Assembly: GCA_030037545.1 (NCBI GenBank)
Contig: JASHRF010000118.1
Location: forward strand, 37,110-101,109
From: Acidobacteriaceae bacterium
Lineage (GTDB): Bacteria; Acidobacteriota; Terriglobia; Terriglobales; Acidobacteriaceae
DNA length: 64,000 bases
Direction of reading: 5' to 3'
Shown here: positions 61,249 through 64,000 of the stretch, piece by piece
Position numbering within the stretch: the first letter of the stretch is position 1
How the letters are laid out: each line of letters opens with the position of its first letter
Notes under the pieces: model-generated
Database searches by the model: none
What the model saw: the letters and a program-made list of their open reading frames with translations, nothing else
What the model was told of the DNA's origin: nothing
Program-made: the position numbers and the translations under genes

Positions 61249-62310
61249 ATGCCGATCACGCGCCAGCAGGCTCTCGACTACTTCCGCTCGCCCGACCTGA
61301 TCGGGTTGGGCTTTGAGGCAGACGCGCTGCGCCGCCGTCTGCACCCTGAAGGCGTGGTCACCTACATCATCGACCGCAACATCAACTACACCAATTTCTG
61401 CACCGAGTACTGCACCTTCTGCGCTTTCTACCGTCCGCTGCCCCGGGCCGGCAAGAAAGACCCGCGTTCCGACGAGGGCTACATCCTCGACGTCGAAACC
61501 ATCTACGACAAGATCGCCGAGACGGTCGAGATGGGCGGCACCGGCGTGCTGATGCAGGGCGGCATCCATCCCGATCTCAAGATCGACTGGTTTGAGCAAC
61601 TGTTCCGCGGCATCAAGCAGCGCTTCCCGCAAATCTGGCTGCACTGTCTTTCCGCATCAGAGGTGCTGGCCATCGCCGAGTACTCCAATCTCGACCTGCG
61701 CACCACGATCGCGCGCCTGCGCGATGCCGGCCTCGACTCCATCCCCGGCGGCGGCGCGGAGATCCTCGATGACGAAGTGCGGCACCGCATCGCGCGCCTC
61801 AAGTGCAATACGGACGACTGGCTGAGCGTGCACCGGACCGCGCACGAATTAGGTATGCGCACCACGGCGACCATGATGTTTGGCGTGGGCGAGAGCTTCG
61901 ACCAGCGCATCAACCATTTTGAAGTGGTGCGCCGGTTGCAGGAAAAGACCGGCGGTTTCACGGCCTTCATCCCCTGGAGCTTCCAGCCCAAGCACACCGC
62001 GCTCGGCGGCCGCGGCTGGGACGAAGCGACTTCGGTCGAATATTTGAAGGTCCTCGCCATCGCGCGTCTCTATCTCGACAACATTGAGAACGTGCAGGCG
62101 AGCTGGGTGACGCAGGGATTAAAGGTGCTGGAGCTAGGGCTGCATTTCGGCGGTAACGATGTGGGCAGCGTGATGCTCGAAGAGAACGTAGTCCGCGCGG
62201 CGGGAACTTCAAACTGCACCACGGAAGAAGAGCTGCGCAGGATCATCCGCGATGCGGGGTTCAAGCCGGTGCAGCGGGATACGCTGTATCGGACGATGTT
62301 TTTGAATTGA
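61249..62310 (+). CDS. mqnC: Cyclic dehypoxanthinyl futalosine synthase
   Basis: 353 residues, a radical SAM enzyme of the futalosine route to menaquinone. The [4Fe-4S] cysteines are C51, C55 and C58 in FCTEYCTFCAFYR. Family marks are GGTGVLMQGGIHPDLKIDWF, SIPGGGAEILDDEVRHRIA, TATMMFGVGESFDQRINHF and FGGNDVGSVMLEENVV. It converts dehypoxanthine futalosine to its cyclic form. No other mqn gene is nearby. Presence suggests menaquinone respiration in the organism. Confidence 0.94.
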   Translation: MPITRQQALDYFRSPDLIGLGFEADALRRRLHPEGVVTYIIDRNINYTNFCTEYCTFCAFYRPLPRAGKKDPRSDEGYILDVETIYDKIAETVEMGGTGVLMQGGIHPDLKIDWFEQLFRGIKQRFPQIWLHCLSASEVLAIAEYSNLDLRTTIARLRDAGLDSIPGGGAEILDDEVRHRIARLKCNTDDWLSVHRTAHELGMRTTATMMFGVGESFDQRINHFEVVRRLQEKTGGFTAFIPWSFQPKHTALGGRGWDEATSVEYLKVLAIARLYLDNIENVQASWVTQGLKVLELGLHFGGNDVGSVMLEENVVRAAGTSNCTTEEELRRIIRDAGFKPVQRDTLYRTMFLN

Positions 62311-62320
62311 TTCCTTCTAA

Positions 62321-62473
62321 CTCAAAGGGAAAGCGCTAAAGATAAACCCAATTAGAGATTTACGCCCCGTTTGCCCGAATTGCCACGAAATGATCCACCG
62401 GGTTAATCCGCCATATTCTATCGATCAGCTTAAAGAATTCCTGAAGACCGCCAAGTCTAAAATCTGCCTGTAG
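62321..62473 (+). pseudogene. C-terminal fragment of an HNH endonuclease
   Basis: In one frame, 62321-62473 reads LKGKALKINPIRDLRPVCPN, CHEMIHRVNPPYSIDQLKEF and then LKTAKSKICL before a TAG. CPNCH and H in MIH form the second half of a beta-beta-alpha metal HNH site (CxxCH...H). There is a TAA just upstream at 62318-62320 and no start, so only the tail remains. It is probably left by a lost restriction or mobile-element nuclease gene. Confidence 0.6.
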
Positions 62474-62494
62474 CTTTTATGCTACACTTCTCCC

Positions 62495-62818
62495 GTGTAC
62501 GAGATCGTCCGCTATCAGCGCGAAGATGGCGTTGAACCCTATACCGAATGGTTTCGGCGGCTACGCGACGCCACCACGTAAACGAACATCGGTAAACGGC
62601 TACGCAGAGTCGAGCTGGGAAACTTTGGAGATTGCAAAGCCGTAGGCGATGGAGTGAGCGAGCTACGCCTCGATTTTGGCCCCGGGTATCGAATTTACTT
62701 TGGCCAGCGTGGAACGGTGATGGTGATCCTGCTTTGCGGCGGAGACAAGAGCAGTCAGGATCGAGATATAGCTAAGGCAAGGGCCTATTGGACTGACTGG
62801 AAGCGGAGGCAATTATGA
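62495..62818 (+). pseudogene. RelE/HigB-type (Gp49-like) toxin gene with an in-frame stop
   Basis: A frame from GTG 62495 reads VYEIVRYQREDGVEPYTEWF, then RRLRDATT, TAA at 62579-62581, then in the same frame [40 protein letters not shown] and [16 protein letters not shown] up to TGA 62816-62818. The whole is a normal-size (107-residue) HigB/Gp49-like toxin apart from the nonsense codon at position 29. The antitoxin gene starts in its last four bases. Loss of a toxin with the antitoxin kept is a common decay route. Confidence 0.75.
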
Positions 62819-63216
62819 GAGAGCTGGTTGGGGCGGTATCCCATCACGAGCGCGAGGTCGAAGAGCTTCGCGCAGACCGCGAATTCGCGATCGAATATCT
62901 CAATGGCGCTCTGGAGTCCCTGGCCGATCCCGATGATCGTGGTGTCGGCTTGATTATGTTGCGCGCCGTCGCCGAAGCTTACGGCGGTCTCGGCGCGGTG
63001 GCGGCGCAGGCGGGCATCAGCCGCGAGTCGCTTTACCGCACGCTCTCGCCCAAGGGCAATCCCACGCTCAAGACGCTGATTGCGATTTTGAATTCGCTCG
63101 GCCTGTGCCTGTCCGTCGTTCCCGCGCCGAAGGTGCGCCTTCGCAAGAAAGCTCCGCGGAAGGCACGGAAGATCGGCGCTCGCAAAGCGACCAGGACCGC
63201 CGCTCGCGCAGCCTGA
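62815..63216 (+). CDS. HigA-like antitoxin (XRE helix-turn-helix)
   Basis: 133 residues. [20 protein letters not shown] and then [40 protein letters not shown] match addiction-module antidote proteins that pair with Gp49-like toxins. The helix-turn-helix is intact, so DNA binding is expected. The C-terminus is a Lys/Arg-rich tail ([20 protein letters not shown]) not typical of the family. It overlaps the broken toxin gene by 4 bases. Confidence 0.83.
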   Translation: MRELVGAVSHHEREVEELRADREFAIEYLNGALESLADPDDRGVGLIMLRAVAEAYGGLGAVAAQAGISRESLYRTLSPKGNPTLKTLIAILNSLGLCLSVVPAPKVRLRKKAPRKARKIGARKATRTAARAA

Positions 63217-63288
63217 ATGACCAGCCGCAACTTGCGCTGATCTCGCCCGCGCCCGATGTATCCTGTCTGCCAAGGTAAGAGGGAACCG

Positions 63289-64000
63289 ATGCGGCGCAAT
63301 CCCGGGAATCTCTTTCGCTGGTTGTTCGACTCGCGGCACGGCCCGAGCGGGCGCCTGGTTCCGCGCTGGATTTTTCTGCGCGCACTGGCCCTCATCTACT
63401 TTTCAGCTTTCTACTCGCTGCTGATGCAGATCAAGGGACTCATCGGCCCGCACGGCATTCTTCCCGCGCACGACTATCTTGCCGCCGTGGCCGACCAGCT
63501 TGGCTGGGAGCGCTACTGGTACGCGCCTTCGCTCTACTGGATTTCGTCGAGCAACGCGGCGTTGATGGCCGTCACCTCGATCGGCCTCATCGCCTCCGTC
63601 GTAGCCCTCTTTAATCTATGGCCGCGTCTCGCCTTCTTCATCTGCTGGATCTGTTTTCTCTCCTTTGTCGCCGCGTCCAGCACCTTCTCGAGCTACCAGT
63701 CCGACGGCATGTTGCTCGAAGCCGGTTTTATCGCCCTCTTCTTTGCGCCAGCGGGCCTTTATCCCGGCTGGGGCGCATCACATCCGCCCCCGCGCGCCAG
63801 CTTATGGTTGCTGCAATGGGAGTGGTTCCGCATCTATTTCGAATCCGGCATGGTCAAGCTGGCCAGCGGCGATCCCGAGTGGCGCAACTTTACCGCCATG
63901 GATCAGTACTACCAGAATGGCCCGCTGCCCACCTGGATCGGCTGGTACGCCGAGCATCTCCCCCACTGGTTTGCAGCCTTCAGCGCGGGCGCCACGCTCA
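63289..64000 (+). CDS. Lipase maturation factor (LMF1)-like membrane protein, C-terminus cut by window edge
   Basis: At least 237 residues from ATG 63289 with no stop before the window ends. Features: WIFLRALALIYFSAFYSLLM, GPHGILPAHDYL, FLSFVAASSTFSSYQSDGML and LLEAGFIALFFAP, then WLLQWEWFRIYFESGMVKLA with SGDPEW. This matches the LMF1 family of membrane proteins; in animals these help lipases fold in the ER, but in bacteria the role is unknown. Several membrane helices are visible. Confidence 0.82.
   Translation, partial: MRRNPGNLFRWLFDSRHGPSGRLVPRWIFLRALALIYFSAFYSLLMQIKGLIGPHGILPAHDYLAAVADQLGWERYWYAPSLYWISSSNAALMAVTSIGLIASVVALFNLWPRLAFFICWICFLSFVAASSTFSSYQSDGMLLEAGFIALFFAPAGLYPGWGASHPPPRASLWLLQWEWFRIYFESGMVKLASGDPEWRNFTAMDQYYQNGPLPTWIGWYAEHLPHWFAAFSAGATL

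Overview
The window is about 62% GC and is packed with heterotroph genes: secreted Tat-dependent glycoside hydrolases, an MqnC futalosine-pathway menaquinone enzyme, an ASPIC/UnbV FG-GAP protein, a PadR-linked MacB-like membrane protein, DUF3300, and a tandem ThyX-like protein. This mix, plus many small palindromic intergenic repeats, suggests a soil Acidobacteriota of the Terriglobia type. That placement is an inference from gene content. No rRNA, tRNA or CRISPR array was recognised.

Layout. 1-14.3 kb: envelope and polysaccharide genes (a truncated D-2-hydroxyacid dehydrogenase, a GT39-like membrane glycosyltransferase, and a three-domain GH18-like/NodB deacetylase/GT2 synthase), then fabG, a DUF2071 protein, and a translationally coupled run of ThyX-like protein, GT9 glycosyltransferase and ICMT-like methyltransferase. 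After these come DUF3108, a decayed beta-propeller gene cut by a MITE-like element, and a secreted hypothetical. 15-20.4 kb: a DUF3300 protein, a NiCoT nickel/cobalt transporter behind a small exported peptide, and an FG-GAP/ASPIC protein. 20.8-29.9 kb: a complete one-strand chemotaxis operon in the order cheA-cheW-mcp-cheY-cheB-cheR-cheX-cheY-cheX. 30-34.8 kb: an ABC-2 exporter divergent from padR and a PadR-coupled MacB-like protein, sharing one compact promoter/operator region.

35-51 kb: mscL with a zinc ribbon, mtnA, then a carbohydrate region. A FucP-type permease, a six-hairpin glycosidase and a GH29 fucosidase form one strand (probable fucoside use). murQ and a sodium:solute symporter are opposed by a twice-frameshifted GntR regulator gene and followed by an APC permease and a class A beta-lactamase-like hydrolase (probable muropeptide salvage). 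A PA14-containing GH3 enzyme follows. 51-64 kb: remains of a group II intron 3' end, a class A bifunctional PBP, proS, a ParE/RHH toxin-antitoxin pair, TauE/SafE plus DUF1634, a methyltransferase, a PfkB sugar kinase, mqnC, a decayed HNH fragment, a toxin gene with an in-frame stop beside an intact antitoxin, and a truncated lipase-maturation-factor-like gene.

The most unusual theme is repeat DNA that enters genes. A two-hairpin palindromic element occurs between genes at 13.37 kb and, still in frame, inside the ThyX-like gene at 9.75 kb. The GT9 and PfkB genes carry other in-frame segments that look non-native, and at least two further short repeat families recur across the window, one of them supplying the stop codon of the beta-lactamase gene.
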